Positions 27,847-38,134 are shown, counted from the first letter of the stretch. The stretch is 40,193 nt of DNA from Methanosarcinaceae archaeon (GCA_020055655.1 JAIPUR010000024.1:1-40193), one strand, 5' to 3'. The notes: generated from the sequence alone by a model not told the origin. Made by a program: numbers and translations.

Positions 27847-28614
27847 ATGGGGGTTCTTTCTTTGGAAAATGATGATAAAAAAGCAATGACAATGCCGCTC
27901 ATAGGGGACAATGCACCTCCATTTAAGGCCAAGTCTACTTTAGGTGCTATTGATTTCCCAAATGACTATAAAGGAAAATGGGTTGTATTTTTCAGCCATC
28001 CTGGTGATTTTACTCCGGTTTGTACTACTGAGTTTATAAAATGTGCAAGTATGCAGGATGAATTCAAAACACTTAATGCAGAGTTACTTGGGCTTTCTGT
28101 GGATAGTTTGCACTCGCATATTGCCTGGTTGTCTGCCATTAAGGAAAACATTGAGTATGATGGCCTGAAAAATATTGATGTGATGTTTCCTGTAATTGAT
28201 GATCTTAGTCTGGAGGTATCTCAGAAATATGGTATGATCCATCCAAATGCTCACTACACGCCTGAGGAATTGCTTGATCAATTTGAAAAGAATCATGGGA
28301 GAATGGATATATCCGGATTTAGTACTGAGACTGTACGCGCAACTTTTATCATAGACCCCTTTGGGAAGGTCCGTGCTATTCTTTATTACCCATTATCAAG
28401 TGGTCGAAGTATGGATGAAATAAAAAGACTCCTGATCTCGATACAAAAATGCGATGCGGAGGATGTGTTCACTCCAGAAGGGTGGCAACCGGGTGAGGAT
28501 CTGATCGTTCCAAATCCCGATACATGGACTCAGGCAAAGGAAATGAAGACAGGCAATGATGATATAAAGTGTATTGACTGGTTCTTATGTCTGAAAAAAG
28601 ATAAAAATAAATGA
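27847..28614 (+). CDS. Peroxiredoxin (Prx6-type, AhpC/TSA family)
   Basis: A 255-residue thiol peroxidase. The peroxidatic cysteine is in DFTPVCTTEF; the fold is followed through GLSVDSLHSHIAWL, FPVIDDLSLEVSQKYGM, VRATFIIDPFGKVRAILYYP and the C-terminal domain VFTPEGWQPGED that marks the Prx6 class. A CASM cysteine near residue 66 and two C-terminal cysteines (CIDWFLC) could resolve. It reduces hydroperoxides and fits the superoxide reductase/ferritin genes nearby. The ATG at 27847 has no ribosome site; a TTG at 27862 has GGGGGT 7 nt upstream and may be the true start. Confidence 0.92.
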   Translation: MGVLSLENDDKKAMTMPLIGDNAPPFKAKSTLGAIDFPNDYKGKWVVFFSHPGDFTPVCTTEFIKCASMQDEFKTLNAELLGLSVDSLHSHIAWLSAIKENIEYDGLKNIDVMFPVIDDLSLEVSQKYGMIHPNAHYTPEELLDQFEKNHGRMDISGFSTETVRATFIIDPFGKVRAILYYPLSSGRSMDEIKRLLISIQKCDAEDVFTPEGWQPGEDLIVPNPDTWTQAKEMKTGNDDIKCIDWFLCLKKDKNK

Positions 28615-28794
28615 CCTCAATTTCTTTTTTATCTTTTCTTTTTGTTTTTTAAATCTAAATTATTAGTTTCTCCACTTCTAAATCCTCTATTTACGTTTGT
28701 TTTTCTATTTCTATCAAAGGAAATGCCTATAAGCAATGTACTTGTTTAAGTAGCAAAAATCAAGTATTTATTTAACAATTATCAGGTGATCATA

Positions 28795-30228
28795 ATGGCA
28801 GAGCAAGAGAAAGATACTGCACTTCCTTCCAAAGAGGATTTCAGTGAATGGTACAACGACGTTCTTCAGAAAGGCGAGATAATGGATGTTCGTTATCCTG
28901 TGAAAGGTTCATATGTGTGGTTCCCATTCGGATTTAATATCAGAAGAAACGTTTACGACATTATTCGCAAACTTCTGGACAAGGATCATCAGGAAACTCT
29001 TTTTCCCCTTCTTATTCCTGAGCATGAGTTTATGAAAGAGGCCGAGCACATCAAAGGTTTTGAAGAAGAAGTTTACTGGGTGACACATGGAGGCACTTCT
29101 CCGCTGGATGTCAAGCTTGCTCTTCGTCCAACCAGTGAGACCGCAATTTATCCAATGTACAAATTATGGATACGTTCTCATGCAGACCTTCCTCTCAAGA
29201 TTTATCAGGTGGTCAATACTTTCAGATACGAAACAAAGCACACTCGCCCACTCATAAGACTTCGTGAGATCACCTCTTTTAAGGAAGCACATACAGTTCA
29301 TGCAACCTGGGATGATGCAGCAGCGCAGGTGGATGAAGCTATAAGTATATACCAGGAATTCTATCGTGCACTTGCACTTCCTGTTCTTCCTTCAAAAAGG
29401 CCTGAATGGGACAAGTTCCCAGGTGCGGATTATACCATAGCAACTGATGTTCTGATGCCAGATGGGAAAACACTTCAGGTTGGTACTGCTCACCATTTGG
29501 GTGACAATTTTGCAAAGACATTTGATATTAAATACGAGGACGCTGAAGGTGAACAGGTCTATGCACACCAGACTTGCTATGGTGTTTCCGAACGTTCCAT
29601 TGCATCTTTAATATCTGTTCATGGTGATGACAAAGGCCTTGTACTTCCTCCATCTGTAGCTCCTATACAGGTTGTGATCATTCCTATTATATTCAAAGAT
29701 TCAGGTGAGGTCCTTGAAGCATGTGAGAATGTAATGGCTCTGCTCGAAGGTGCAGGCATACGTGTGAAGATGGATGCAAGTGAAGGTCGTCCTGGTGCTA
29801 AGTACTATAAATGGGAGATGAAAGGTGTTCCTGTGAGGCTTGAGCTTGGCCCACGTGATCTTAAGAACAACGCAGCTATGCTTGCACGCCGTGATACTGG
29901 TGAGAAATCCCAGTTCTCTCTTGACAATATCAAGGATGAGGTTCTCTCTTTGCTGGATGCTGTGCAGGATGGCCTTTACAACAAAGCAAAAGATGAGCTG
30001 GAATCACGTATATTTGATTGCTCAGATCTTGATGATGTAAAAGAGAAAACATCAAACGGTATCGCTCGTGTTTTCTGGTGCGGTGACAAGGGGTGTGGCC
30101 TGAAGCTCGAGGAGGAGATCGGTGCAGGTATTCTTGGAATACCTAATGAACAGAATAATAGTTCTGGTAAATGTCCTGTATGTGGTGCAGATTCTGATAC
30201 TCAGGTATACGTCGCCAGAACCTATTGA
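28795..30228 (+). CDS. proS: Prolyl-tRNA synthetase, archaeal/eukaryal type
   Basis: A 477-residue class II synthetase of the archaeal type: no bacterial editing insertion, motif 2 [24 protein letters not shown], motif 3 region around [16 protein letters not shown], anticodon domain from about 285 ([13 protein letters not shown]), and a C-terminal zinc-binding extension (CGDKGCG; KCPVCG). The ATG at 28795 is preferred over the GTG at 28786, because that GTG is part of the AGGTGAT ribosome site. A T-rich tract after the peroxiredoxin gene (28620-28650) separates the transcripts. Confidence 0.96.
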   Translation: MAEQEKDTALPSKEDFSEWYNDVLQKGEIMDVRYPVKGSYVWFPFGFNIRRNVYDIIRKLLDKDHQETLFPLLIPEHEFMKEAEHIKGFEEEVYWVTHGGTSPLDVKLALRPTSETAIYPMYKLWIRSHADLPLKIYQVVNTFRYETKHTRPLIRLREITSFKEAHTVHATWDDAAAQVDEAISIYQEFYRALALPVLPSKRPEWDKFPGADYTIATDVLMPDGKTLQVGTAHHLGDNFAKTFDIKYEDAEGEQVYAHQTCYGVSERSIASLISVHGDDKGLVLPPSVAPIQVVIIPIIFKDSGEVLEACENVMALLEGAGIRVKMDASEGRPGAKYYKWEMKGVPVRLELGPRDLKNNAAMLARRDTGEKSQFSLDNIKDEVLSLLDAVQDGLYNKAKDELESRIFDCSDLDDVKEKTSNGIARVFWCGDKGCGLKLEEEIGAGILGIPNEQNNSSGKCPVCGADSDTQVYVARTY

Positions 30229-30281
30229 TATGAATTGGAAAATATAGATATATACTCTCGAAAATAAGGTAGGTGATTATT

Positions 30282-31349
30282 ATGGAATCATTATCTCCCG
30301 AAAATGCCAAGTTGCCGGGGAATCCTCTGTTCGTATGTGTGCTCGGAAATACGGCGACTGCTTATATTGAAGGTTTATCTGCAGCAGGAAAGACTGCAAA
30401 ACTAACTGATCTTACTCCTGCGGGAGATTCCGAAGTTTTGGAAACTGGATGTATCATAGACATTCCAATTCTTCCAATGACTCCTCCTTATGATACTCCT
30501 ACGCCTGCTCTCATTACGAGGGTGGCATTAAAAATGGCTGGTGTTCCTCATATGCTTGTGAATGCAGGCCTCAGGGTACTTCCTTCTGAGAAGGTTCCTC
30601 TTGTTGATCTGGGTGGATTGCCTGGGGATGATATCAGAGGTGAGCTTGCAGTTCATAATGTTGAAAAGGTCTTCAAAAATGCTTACAAGCTCGGTGAGGA
30701 TCTTTCCAGAAAGCATGATCTTGTTGTTATTGGTGAAAGCATAGCTGCTGGAACAACTACTGCAAATGCTGTTTTGCAGTCTCTTGGATACGATGGGAAT
30801 GTAAGTAGCAGTTCCTCATCCAATCCGCTCGATCTGAAAAAACAAGTTGTTTCTGAAGCTCTAAAAGTTTCAGGTATCACCCATGGCTCTATGCGCCATG
30901 ATCCACTTGGGGCCATTGAATGTGTTGGCGACCCCATGATGGTTGTAGTTGCAGGAATTGCTGCGGGTCTTGGTGATACAAGACTAATACTTGCAGGCGG
31001 TACTCAGATGGAGTCTATTTTTGCTGTGGTCAAACACCTTGGTTATACCACTGATAATATGACTATTATAACTACCAGTTATGTTTCAAATGATGAATCA
31101 GCAAGTTTCTGTAATATTGCAGATCAGCTTGGCGCAAAATACTATGGTATCGATCCTGAATTTGGTAAATCAAAGTCACAGGGACTGCGTCAATATGAAC
31201 TTGGTTTTGTTAAGGAAGGTGTAGGTGCCGGAGCTGCAATTTATCTTACGCGCATGTTCGGCCACTCTCTTGAGGATCTGCGTACTGGGATTGAAGACCT
31301 TTGCCATGAATTATGCAAACTTGGGGATCTGCTTCGGGTTGAAGAATAA
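30282..31349 (+). CDS. cobT: CobT-like nicotinate-nucleotide phosphoribosyltransferase
   Basis: A 355-residue protein of the archaeal CobT-like family (TIGR00303 type): FVCVLGNTATAYIEGLSAAGKT, a Gly-rich loop around VVIGESIAAGTTTANAVL and GLGDTRLILAGGTQM. Archaeal members are taken to activate the lower-ligand base (5-hydroxybenzimidazole or related) of methanogen cobamides by transfer of phosphoribosyl from nicotinate mononucleotide. The ATG at 30282 is preferred; the GTG at 30273 belongs to its AGGTGAT ribosome site. Together with cobA it supports cofactor supply for the corrinoid proteins of this window. Confidence 0.87.
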   Translation: MESLSPENAKLPGNPLFVCVLGNTATAYIEGLSAAGKTAKLTDLTPAGDSEVLETGCIIDIPILPMTPPYDTPTPALITRVALKMAGVPHMLVNAGLRVLPSEKVPLVDLGGLPGDDIRGELAVHNVEKVFKNAYKLGEDLSRKHDLVVIGESIAAGTTTANAVLQSLGYDGNVSSSSSSNPLDLKKQVVSEALKVSGITHGSMRHDPLGAIECVGDPMMVVVAGIAAGLGDTRLILAGGTQMESIFAVVKHLGYTTDNMTIITTSYVSNDESASFCNIADQLGAKYYGIDPEFGKSKSQGLRQYELGFVKEGVGAGAAIYLTRMFGHSLEDLRTGIEDLCHELCKLGDLLRVEE

Positions 31350-31507
31350 GGGTAGAATTGGATAATATGCTGGGGGTATCCTATTGATTTATTATCACTT
31401 CTTTCTTTTTGAGTTTACAGCTTCTCTTTTTATTTTTGATCATTAAGCTTTCATTTTATTTATTTTGCTGTTTTGTATTCTTTTTAGGTGATTATTGGAT
31501 GGAGACC

Positions 31508-32775
31508 ATCAAATTAGATTTTTGATTTAAAAACCTATCTCTTTTTTCAACAAGACCTACCCAAAAAAATAGCGTCAGCTCCCTCCAAAGCTATAAATAG
31601 TATAAATTTGGCCAGTCTCATGGAGGATATTTATACTGTGTATAAGGGAGTCCTCTTTGAGGACTCCATTCGAAACGATATTGGTAAAGAGAATGTGTCA
31701 GTTTGCCGATTGTTACATTTTCTTAATATTGACGACATCGCACAGCATGTTGAAAATAACCATTATTCCAATAAAGACTGGCATTTCAGATATCGTATTT
31801 CTTCTATGATAAAACTCACTGTTGTCAAATGCTTCAGAGATCTTTCTTTCAACAAAACAATTTCATCTATTTCAGATGAAGAAGCTCTGCTTCTTCATTT
31901 TGTTGATGGCAATGGAGATATTTCATTACCTACAGGAGCAACACTTCATCATTTTGTAAAATACAGATTAGGAAAGAAAGGATTTCAATATATTATGGGA
32001 ATGATAGCTGAAAGGATCATCAAACTAACTAAATCCAGAGATCTAAAAACCGATTCTACGCCTCTTGAGGCTTCCAGATATGATAAACATAGTGATTATA
32101 ATCCTCACTATGGATGCAAAATGGACAAAGCTCACATCACATTGATAGGAGTTTTTCCACTATATATGACATATACAAATGGATTGGCCAATGATTCTCC
32201 TGAACTGGATAAACATATTGATTTCTTAAAGAATTTTAATATCAACATTGATTCTTATGCTTTGGATTCTGGATATGATTCATTTGAAAACCATGCTGAT
32301 ATATGGTACCACTTGAAAGTGAAACCAACTATCCCGCCAAGATGTAATGCAGTGACCAACATGGAGGGAACAATTGAAAGAATAAATCACTGGGTCAACA
32401 AGATGTGGAAAAAAAGAGGTTCAATACATATGCCAATAGCAAAAAAACTGGAATTGCTATATGAAAACGGAAGGAGGAAACAAGTGGGCATGTATCTGAG
32501 AAACAAAATGATGATGGATGAAAAATTTGAAGAGAAGATTAAGACGAGACAACCTATTGAAAGATCAAATAGACACATCAAAGGCAGTGTAATCTTTGAT
32601 GTGAGAAAAATACAGAAGAATAGCAGGGAAATCTATTCAATAATAAGATTTGTGGCATACCAGTTTATGACACTGGCAAATTTACAAAACAAAATAGAGA
32701 AGATAAACTTAGCCAGGTATTTTTAAGAAAAATGCTCATCAAATTAGAATGGGGTGAATTATGACCTAATTTGAT
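31508..32775 (+). mobile_element. Insertion sequence, about 1.27 kb, with ATCAAATTAG ends
   Basis: The transposase gene is bounded by ATCAAATTAG (31508-31517) and its reverse complement CTAATTTGAT (32766-32775). A further direct copy of ATCAAATTAG at 32738-32747 makes the right end a hairpin, and the left end can pair as ATCAAA/TTTGAT (31508-31526). No clear target duplication is seen, so the exact ends are uncertain. It lies between cobT and rsgA, in an A/T-rich stretch. Confidence 0.7.
31620..32726 (+). CDS. DDE transposase of the IS4/IS5 superfamily
   Basis: About 368 residues, full length and uninterrupted. The first two acidic residues are in KTDSTPLEA (D145 from this start) and ALDSGYDS (D216); the glutamate is in QPIERSNRHIKG near the C-terminus. 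The protein is Lys/Ile/Asn-rich, more so than its neighbours, as is common for transposases. The ATG at 31620 is chosen over the in-frame TTG at 31608, which lies only about 5 nt after the likely TATA box CTATAAATAG. The subfamily cannot be settled by eye. Confidence 0.85.
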   Translation: MEDIYTVYKGVLFEDSIRNDIGKENVSVCRLLHFLNIDDIAQHVENNHYSNKDWHFRYRISSMIKLTVVKCFRDLSFNKTISSISDEEALLLHFVDGNGDISLPTGATLHHFVKYRLGKKGFQYIMGMIAERIIKLTKSRDLKTDSTPLEASRYDKHSDYNPHYGCKMDKAHITLIGVFPLYMTYTNGLANDSPELDKHIDFLKNFNINIDSYALDSGYDSFENHADIWYHLKVKPTIPPRCNAVTNMEGTIERINHWVNKMWKKRGSIHMPIAKKLELLYENGRRKQVGMYLRNKMMMDEKFEEKIKTRQPIERSNRHIKGSVIFDVRKIQKNSREIYSIIRFVAYQFMTLANLQNKIEKINLARYF

Positions 32776-32787
32776 AATCTCACATTC

Positions 32788-33897
32788 CTAAAACTCCCCT
32801 TTAGACTCCCTTAACTTCCTTGCCGCCTGTGCTATCCCTTTACACTTTTTCTTTTCCACTCCCTTTAAGCCGATCTCAGCCTTAGCCGCCTGAAAAGCCA
32901 GCTCAGCATTCAGCTTATGATAACTGTCAAACCTTTCCTGACTTATGATTCCCTCATCCACTGCTTTTATGACGGCACATTGTGGCTCATTCTGATGCGT
33001 GCAGTCCTTGAAACGGCAATTGTGAGCAAGTCTTGCAATATCGGAGAAGGTCATATCGATGCCATCGGATGAATCTCCAAGCTGGATCTCACGGATGCCG
33101 GGGTTGTCGATTAATATTGTGCCGTTGGGGAGGAGGAAAAGCTGTCTGACAGTGGTGGTATGTTTTCCTTTATCGTCATCTTCACGCACGTTTAGCGTCT
33201 TCTGGACATCATGACCCAAAAGTGCATTAATGAGGGTGGATTTGCCAACTCCTGAAGAACCTATCAGTGCTATAGTTTCATCTGGATTCATGAAAGTGTC
33301 CAGTTCTTCCAGATTTGTATTTGAGAGGGCACTGAGAGTTATCACCGGAACATCGTCAGCCATATCCATTATTTCCTGTATCGTTTCTGACGGGTCGTCT
33401 TCCAGTTTCTCAGCAAGATCTATCTTGTTGATCACAATAACAGGTCTTGCACCGGAAGAATGAACGATGGTAAGATATCTTTCAAGTCTTCGCAAGTTGA
33501 GATCATGACCCACTGCCGTGACGATGAAGATCCTATCAATATTTGCAGCTATCAATTGTTCCTCACTGGAATCGCCTGCAGAACCACGGGACAGACAGGT
33601 ATTTCGTGGGAGAATGTCCACAATGGTGTATGAATGAATGTCACTCTGGTCAAGTACCACAACAAAGTCTCCGACAACCGGCTGTTTGCCAAGCTTGCGC
33701 ATGGCTCCCGATATCGCTGCCTGTATCTCACCCTTAGCAGTCAGGATATTGCAGACCGTTTTGTGCTGGGTTGCGATCCTGCCGGGAATATAAGGCCCTT
33801 TATAGACCGAAAATGCAGATTCAAGTGAATTGTTCCAGCCGGGAATAGCACCGGCTTTTGAAACATCACTTCCTTTGTTGCTGTATTCACCATTCAT
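32788..33897 (-). CDS. rsgA: RsgA-like circularly permuted GTPase
   Basis: A 369-residue protein. N-terminal OB-fold (about 40-100, [11 protein letters not shown]), then a permuted GTPase: G4 NKID, G5 LSALS, G1 [10 protein letters not shown]3 DNPG, and the C-terminal zinc knuckle [16 protein letters not shown]. RsgA helps small ribosomal subunit maturation; it is a bacterial family found in Methanosarcina relatives, so an old transfer is likely. An upstream extension of the frame to 34044 is not counted as protein, because a minus-strand TATA box (33969-33980) lies inside it; the ATG at 33897 gives a 50-nt leader. The stop lies 12 nt past the insertion sequence. Fragments of a second copy lie at 36704-36940 and 38608-38658. 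Confidence 0.9.
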   Translation of the reverse strand: MNGEYSNKGSDVSKAGAIPGWNNSLESAFSVYKGPYIPGRIATQHKTVCNILTAKGEIQAAISGAMRKLGKQPVVGDFVVVLDQSDIHSYTIVDILPRNTCLSRGSAGDSSEEQLIAANIDRIFIVTAVGHDLNLRRLERYLTIVHSSGARPVIVINKIDLAEKLEDDPSETIQEIMDMADDVPVITLSALSNTNLEELDTFMNPDETIALIGSSGVGKSTLINALLGHDVQKTLNVREDDDKGKHTTTVRQLFLLPNGTILIDNPGIREIQLGDSSDGIDMTFSDIARLAHNCRFKDCTHQNEPQCAVIKAVDEGIISQERFDSYHKLNAELAFQAAKAEIGLKGVEKKKCKGIAQAARKLRESKGEF

Positions 33898-34202
33898 ACC
33901 ATAAATCCAGAATGTTATTATGAATAAACTTTTTGATAGGAGTGATGGATAATATTGAAATGAAAAGTCTATAAATAATCTAAATTCTGTACAAAATTTA
34001 AGAACATTGTATGATGGGTAAACTATATAATACAATAACTTCAAGTTATGCCTGTACAGCCATATAGTGTAGGTGTACTTTATTTTATTTTATAGGCTAC
34101 AGTCAACAAAAACGCGACTTAAGTATTTGCAATTTAAGGTCCAATATGCTGTTTTATACGAATTTTGGATAGCAAATTAGAAATACTTTTTAAAGCCGAA
34201 AT
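33898..34202. promoter_or_regulatory. Divergent promoter region between rsgA and ablA
   Basis: Minus side: GATTATTTATAG (33969-33980) as TATA box of rsgA. Plus side: TTTTATACG (34152-34160) as candidate TATA box of ablA, with a start point about 20 nt before its ATG. The region between is A/T-rich and probably carries osmotic control of ablAB, since those genes are salt-induced in Methanosarcina; no operator is obvious. No gene seen. Confidence 0.4.
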
Positions 34203-35528
34203 ATGAGCAGTGGTATTTTGATAGAAAAATACAGTAAGCAACAAAAAGAAATAGCAACAATGATCGATTCTGATGACTTTCTGAGCAAATGGAAAGATTG
34301 GAATTGGCAGTTAAAACATTCAATTCGTGATATTGAAACTTTCGAGAAACTACTTGAAGTTAAATTTGAGCCATCTGAGAAAGAGAAGCTCAAGGAAACA
34401 CTGGAAAAATTCCCATTATCTATCACACCTTATTACCTATCGTTGATAGATTCTGATGATTTCAGAAATGACCCTGTTTTTCTTCAGGCGTTTCCTTCAC
34501 CAGAAGAATTAACTGTATCAGATGAGGAATTTGAAGACCCTCTTTCAGAAGATACAGATAGTCCTGTTGAAGGTATAACTCATAGATATCCTGACAGGGT
34601 CCTTTTCCACATAAGCAACGTCTGTTCGATGTACTGCCGCCATTGCACACGTAAAAGAAAAGTTGGGGATATCGATTGCATACCCGGAAAAGATAAGCTC
34701 CTTGAAGGTATCGAATACATTAGGAACACACCAGAAATAAGGGATGTGTTGCTTTCAGGTGGCGATCCCTTGATGCTACCTAATGATTTCCTTGATTGGA
34801 TCCTTACCGAAATAAATAGCATTCCTCATGTAGAAGTGATCCGTATTGGAAGCAGGATGCCTGTTGTACTTCCATATCGTATTACAGACGAACTTGTGGA
34901 GGTCTTGAAAAAGCATCATCCGGTCTGGTTGAACACACATTTCAACCATCCACGAGAAGTTACATATTCATCCCGCCAGGCACTCCAAAAACTTGCAGAT
35001 GCGGGTATACCTCTTGGAAACCAGACAGTACTGCTTGCAGGCGTGAATGATTGCCAGAGAATTATAAAGAAGCTGGTCCATAAAATGGTTGAGAATCGTG
35101 TCCATCCGTATTACCTTTATCAATGTGACCTTTCTGAAGGACTTTCGCATTTCAGGACCCCGATAGGCAAGGGGATGGAGATCATGGAGAACCTGATCGG
35201 CCACACAAGCGGTTTTGCAGTTCCTACCTACGTAATCGATGCTCCTCATGGAGGAGGAAAGATACCAATTATGCCAAATTACATTATTTCATGGTCAACA
35301 AACCGTGTAATTCTCCGTAATTATGAAGGTGTCATTACCACCTACAAAGAACCTGACTCATATAAACAGGCATATTGTGATCGTAAATGTGATGATTGCC
35401 ATCTTCAGCTTAAGCTTCAGGATGCTACAGAATACAAAGGAGTTGGTATCGCCAAACTGATTGCGGACCATGATGATACTACAAGCCTTGTTCCTGAAGA
35501 TAATGCGAGGATGGAGAGAAGGGACTAA
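34203..35528 (+). CDS. ablA: Lysine 2,3-aminomutase
   Basis: A 441-residue radical SAM, PLP-dependent enzyme turning L-lysine into L-beta-lysine. Cluster motif C141-x3-C145-x2-C148 ([15 protein letters not shown]), [23 protein letters not shown], the glycine-rich substrate stretch and a PLP lysine in [15 protein letters not shown], and a C-terminal cysteine group (CDRKCDDC) for zinc and dimer contact. Length is normal. It is directly coupled to ablB (TAATG). The pair makes N-epsilon-acetyl-beta-lysine, a compatible solute of halotolerant methanogens. No ribosome site is visible before the ATG, so the start is tentative; ATG 34260 is an alternative. Confidence 0.93.
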   Translation: MSSGILIEKYSKQQKEIATMIDSDDFLSKWKDWNWQLKHSIRDIETFEKLLEVKFEPSEKEKLKETLEKFPLSITPYYLSLIDSDDFRNDPVFLQAFPSPEELTVSDEEFEDPLSEDTDSPVEGITHRYPDRVLFHISNVCSMYCRHCTRKRKVGDIDCIPGKDKLLEGIEYIRNTPEIRDVLLSGGDPLMLPNDFLDWILTEINSIPHVEVIRIGSRMPVVLPYRITDELVEVLKKHHPVWLNTHFNHPREVTYSSRQALQKLADAGIPLGNQTVLLAGVNDCQRIIKKLVHKMVENRVHPYYLYQCDLSEGLSHFRTPIGKGMEIMENLIGHTSGFAVPTYVIDAPHGGGKIPIMPNYIISWSTNRVILRNYEGVITTYKEPDSYKQAYCDRKCDDCHLQLKLQDATEYKGVGIAKLIADHDDTTSLVPEDNARMERRD

Positions 35529-36364
35529 TGGACACCATTGAGAAAATAGGCAATTCTATTATCCAGCATGGAAAGTATAACGACCGGATCTATCTTATGA
35601 AACTGGATCCGGCAGATATGCCTTTAATTCTGGATGAAATGGATGCTCTTGCAGGAAAGGAAGGTTATTCCAAGATCTTCACAAAGGTCCCGGAATCTTT
35701 CAGGAAACTCCTTAGTGAACGAAACTATCATTGTGAGGCATCCATACCAGGATATTATGAGAGAGAGGAAGATGCTGTCATCATGAGCAAATTCCTTGAT
35801 GAAAAAAGAAGCATCAACTGCCTGAATGAACAGCACGAAGATATCATAACGACAGCTCTGTCAAAAGAAAAGGAGCTGGACCTCACGCTTCCATCCGGGT
35901 ATTCCATAAGGGAATGCGGGAAACAGGATGTTGAACAAATGGCTGAAGTATACCAGAGTACGTTCGCCACCTATCCTTTCCCAATACATGACCCGAAATA
36001 TCTGTTAAAGACAATGGAAGACAATGTGGTTTATTTCGGTGTTTTTAAGGAAAAAAAAGCAGTTGCACTTTCCTCTTCTGAAATAGATATCGAGCACTTT
36101 GCTGTTGAAATGACCGACTTTGCCACATTGCCCGAATTTCGTGGTAAAGGGCTGTCTTCACATCTGCTCATGAAAATGGGGGAAGAGATGAAAGCAAAGG
36201 GTATCAGGAACGCATTTACCATTGCAAGAGCCGGCTCTTATGGGATGAACATCGTGTTTGCAAAATGCGGATATGAATATTGTGGAAGGCTTGTGAATAA
36301 TACCAACATTTCCGGTGAGATTGAAAGCATGAATATCTGGTATCAAAAAATTCAAACCAATTAA
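35528..36364 (+). CDS. ablB: Beta-lysine N6-acetyltransferase
   Basis: A 278-residue protein with a C-terminal GNAT domain (about 130-275): YSIRECGKQDVEQMAEVYQSTF, VEMTDFATLPEFRGKGLSSHLL (acetyl-CoA loop) and AFTIARAGSYGMNIVFAKCGYEY. The N-terminal part (1-125) matches the extra domain of AblB. It acetylates the epsilon-amino group of beta-lysine to give N-epsilon-acetyl-beta-lysine, used as osmolyte. Its ATG overlaps the ablA stop by one base. Confidence 0.93.
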   Translation: MDTIEKIGNSIIQHGKYNDRIYLMKLDPADMPLILDEMDALAGKEGYSKIFTKVPESFRKLLSERNYHCEASIPGYYEREEDAVIMSKFLDEKRSINCLNEQHEDIITTALSKEKELDLTLPSGYSIRECGKQDVEQMAEVYQSTFATYPFPIHDPKYLLKTMEDNVVYFGVFKEKKAVALSSSEIDIEHFAVEMTDFATLPEFRGKGLSSHLLMKMGEEMKAKGIRNAFTIARAGSYGMNIVFAKCGYEYCGRLVNNTNISGEIESMNIWYQKIQTN

Positions 36365-36379
36365 TCACCAATCTAAAAA

Positions 36380-36690
36380 GATCATAGATTTGACGATCTA
36401 AGTTCATCTATGGCTGCAACTTTTTCTTGTCAGGGTTTCTGTCGCTCAGAACATCAAAGAAAGGTTTTCGCCTGGCTTTAAAGCTCTGTGGACGTTTCCT
36501 GATAAGTATCTCTTTTCATGTGGCTTTAGAACACCAAAGTCCGTGAAGACCACCATCACAAGGTCTTACTTGTTCTCCTCATTGAGTTCGAGATAGTTCA
36601 CCTTCACATACTCGAAATCTTCAATTTGCTTGAACTTGAGTATCCTGCTGCACTAAATGCACAGGACTGCTTGTTGGAGTTTACAACTAT
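36380..36690 (-). pseudogene. Decayed coding sequence of unknown family
   Basis: The 681-nt gap 36365-37045 begins with sequence that reads as broken protein on the minus strand: a stretch ILKFKQIEDFEYVKVNYLEL, a TAA, then DLVMVVFTDFGVLKPHEKRYL, followed by a frame shift into FKARRKPFFDVLSDRNPDKKK. Successive frames are each plausible but interrupted. The last part has a flavour of a transposase, which I could not confirm. I treat it as debris of at least one gene. Confidence 0.4.
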
Positions 36691-36703
36691 ATCGATGTCA
36701 CTT

Positions 36704-36940
36704 CTGAAGAACCGATCAGTGCTATAGTTTCACCTGTATTCATTAAAAAGTCTAGCTCTTCCAGATTTGTATTTGAGAGGGTACTGAGAGTTATCACCGG
36801 AACATCATCAGCCATATCCTCTATTTCCTGTATCGTTTCTGACAGATCATCTTCCAGGTTCTCAGCAAGATCTATCTTGTTAATGAGAATAACAGGTCTT
36901 GCACCAGAAGAATAAACGATGGTGAGATATCGCTCAAGTC
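36704..36940 (-). pseudogene. Internal fragment of a second rsgA gene
   Basis: About 79 codons closely match rsgA at about 33252-33488 in the same orientation. They still read through: [56 protein letters not shown], ending in ETIALIGSS where the P-loop GVGKST should follow. There the match stops abruptly. It keeps G4 (NKID) but has no start, no G1 and no zinc knuckle, so it cannot be active. The piece sits between the decayed sequence on the left and the hgcA promoter on the right. Confidence 0.85.
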
Positions 36941-37045
36941 ATTCTCCCTATTTTATTTACCTATCAAATAGATATATATGCAGCTTCTTGTATACTAGTA
37001 TTGTTTCAAATTTATTTGAATCAGTTCATCACAAGGAGAAATAAC

Positions 37046-38134
37046 ATGAGTAAAAACAGAGATACAGGTTCATGCTGCTCATCCGATAGCGAGATGAATA
37101 CAGCTAATTTCATCCCAATGGCAGACCTGGACAAAAAGAGATCTCCTCCTGAGATCAGTGAGACAACAAGTGTGATCACCTCCAGTGAGAGATTTGGTCA
37201 TTTCCTTGCCCGTTGTGGTGTCAAACGGGAAGAACACATTGTAAGTCCGGGAATCTATAAACTGGGAAACCCTACCTCCGATTCTCCTGTCCTTGTCTCG
37301 GCTAACTATACACTCAGTTTCGATGCACTCCGCAGTTCACTCGCAGGCATCGACTGCTATATCCTTGTCATAGATACAAAAGGTATCAACGTCTGGTGTG
37401 CTGCCGGCAAAGGAACATTCGGTACTGATGAGATAGTCTACCGCATCAGATGGTCAGGACTTGACAAGATCGTCAAGCATCGAAATATCATTTTACCACA
37501 ACTCGGTGCACCTGGAGTCTCTGCATATGATGTTAAACGCATGTCTGGTTTTAAAGTCGAATACGGACCTGTTCGTGCCGAAGACCTGCAGCAATATCTC
37601 AAAACTCATACTGCAACGGCTGAAATGCGCAGGGTCCGGTTCACATTCAAAGACAGGTTGGTGTTGACTCCTGTGGAACTTGTTCATGTAATAAAACCAA
37701 CATTAATTGCTGCAATCGTCCTCTACTTGCTAGCAGGTCCTTTTGGAGCATTCATTGTAGTTGTCACAGCATTTGCAGGAACCATACTATTCCCTGCTCT
37801 ACTTCCTTTCATTCCGACACATGACTTTAGCACAAAAGGACTGATACTGGGAGGAATTGTATCTCTTCCATTCGCAGTCTTTCTTGCAACAACTTCTACA
37901 ATTAGCTCTGCAATGTCACCCCTGGAAAATGTACTTACAGCATTGGCCACTTTCCTTATTCCGACCGCAGTAGTTGCATATATTGCCCTTAATTTTACAG
38001 GATGTACAACCTACACTTCAAGAGCCGGTGTCAAAAAAGAGATATTTAGATATGTACCATTCATGGCATTTATGGGAGGAATGGGGCTGCTATTTCTCAT
38101 CATTCTGGGTATCAGTTTACTGGAGGTCATTTGA
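37046..38134 (+). CDS. hgcA: HgcA, corrinoid protein of mercury methylation
   Basis: A 362-residue protein. The N-terminal cytoplasmic domain (about 45-190) is the CdhD-like corrinoid domain. It holds the family hallmark NVWCAAGK at 115-122, in which C118 is the cap-helix cysteine that ligates cobalt and donates the methyl group to Hg(II). Residues about 215-360 form five membrane spans, as in HgcA. A vicinal cysteine pair (C10-C11) lies near the N-terminus. With HgcB it converts Hg(II) to methylmercury. The ATG at 37046 is chosen because AAGGAG lies 7 nt before it; an in-frame ATG at 37001 has no ribosome site. It overlaps hgcB by one base. The physiological role is unknown; the CdhD likeness suggests a link to one-carbon metabolism. 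Confidence 0.95.
   Translation: MSKNRDTGSCCSSDSEMNTANFIPMADLDKKRSPPEISETTSVITSSERFGHFLARCGVKREEHIVSPGIYKLGNPTSDSPVLVSANYTLSFDALRSSLAGIDCYILVIDTKGINVWCAAGKGTFGTDEIVYRIRWSGLDKIVKHRNIILPQLGAPGVSAYDVKRMSGFKVEYGPVRAEDLQQYLKTHTATAEMRRVRFTFKDRLVLTPVELVHVIKPTLIAAIVLYLLAGPFGAFIVVVTAFAGTILFPALLPFIPTHDFSTKGLILGGIVSLPFAVFLATTSTISSAMSPLENVLTALATFLIPTAVVAYIALNFTGCTTYTSRAGVKKEIFRYVPFMAFMGGMGLLFLIILGISLLEVI

Noticed and set aside
33898-34044. 49-codon N-terminal extension of rsgA
   Set aside because: It contains the likely TATA box of the gene, is unlike RsgA N-termini and has a composition typical of non-coding A/T-rich DNA.
37001-37045. 15-codon N-terminal extension of hgcA
   Set aside because: No ribosome site before the ATG at 37001, whereas AAGGAG is well placed before the ATG at 37046.
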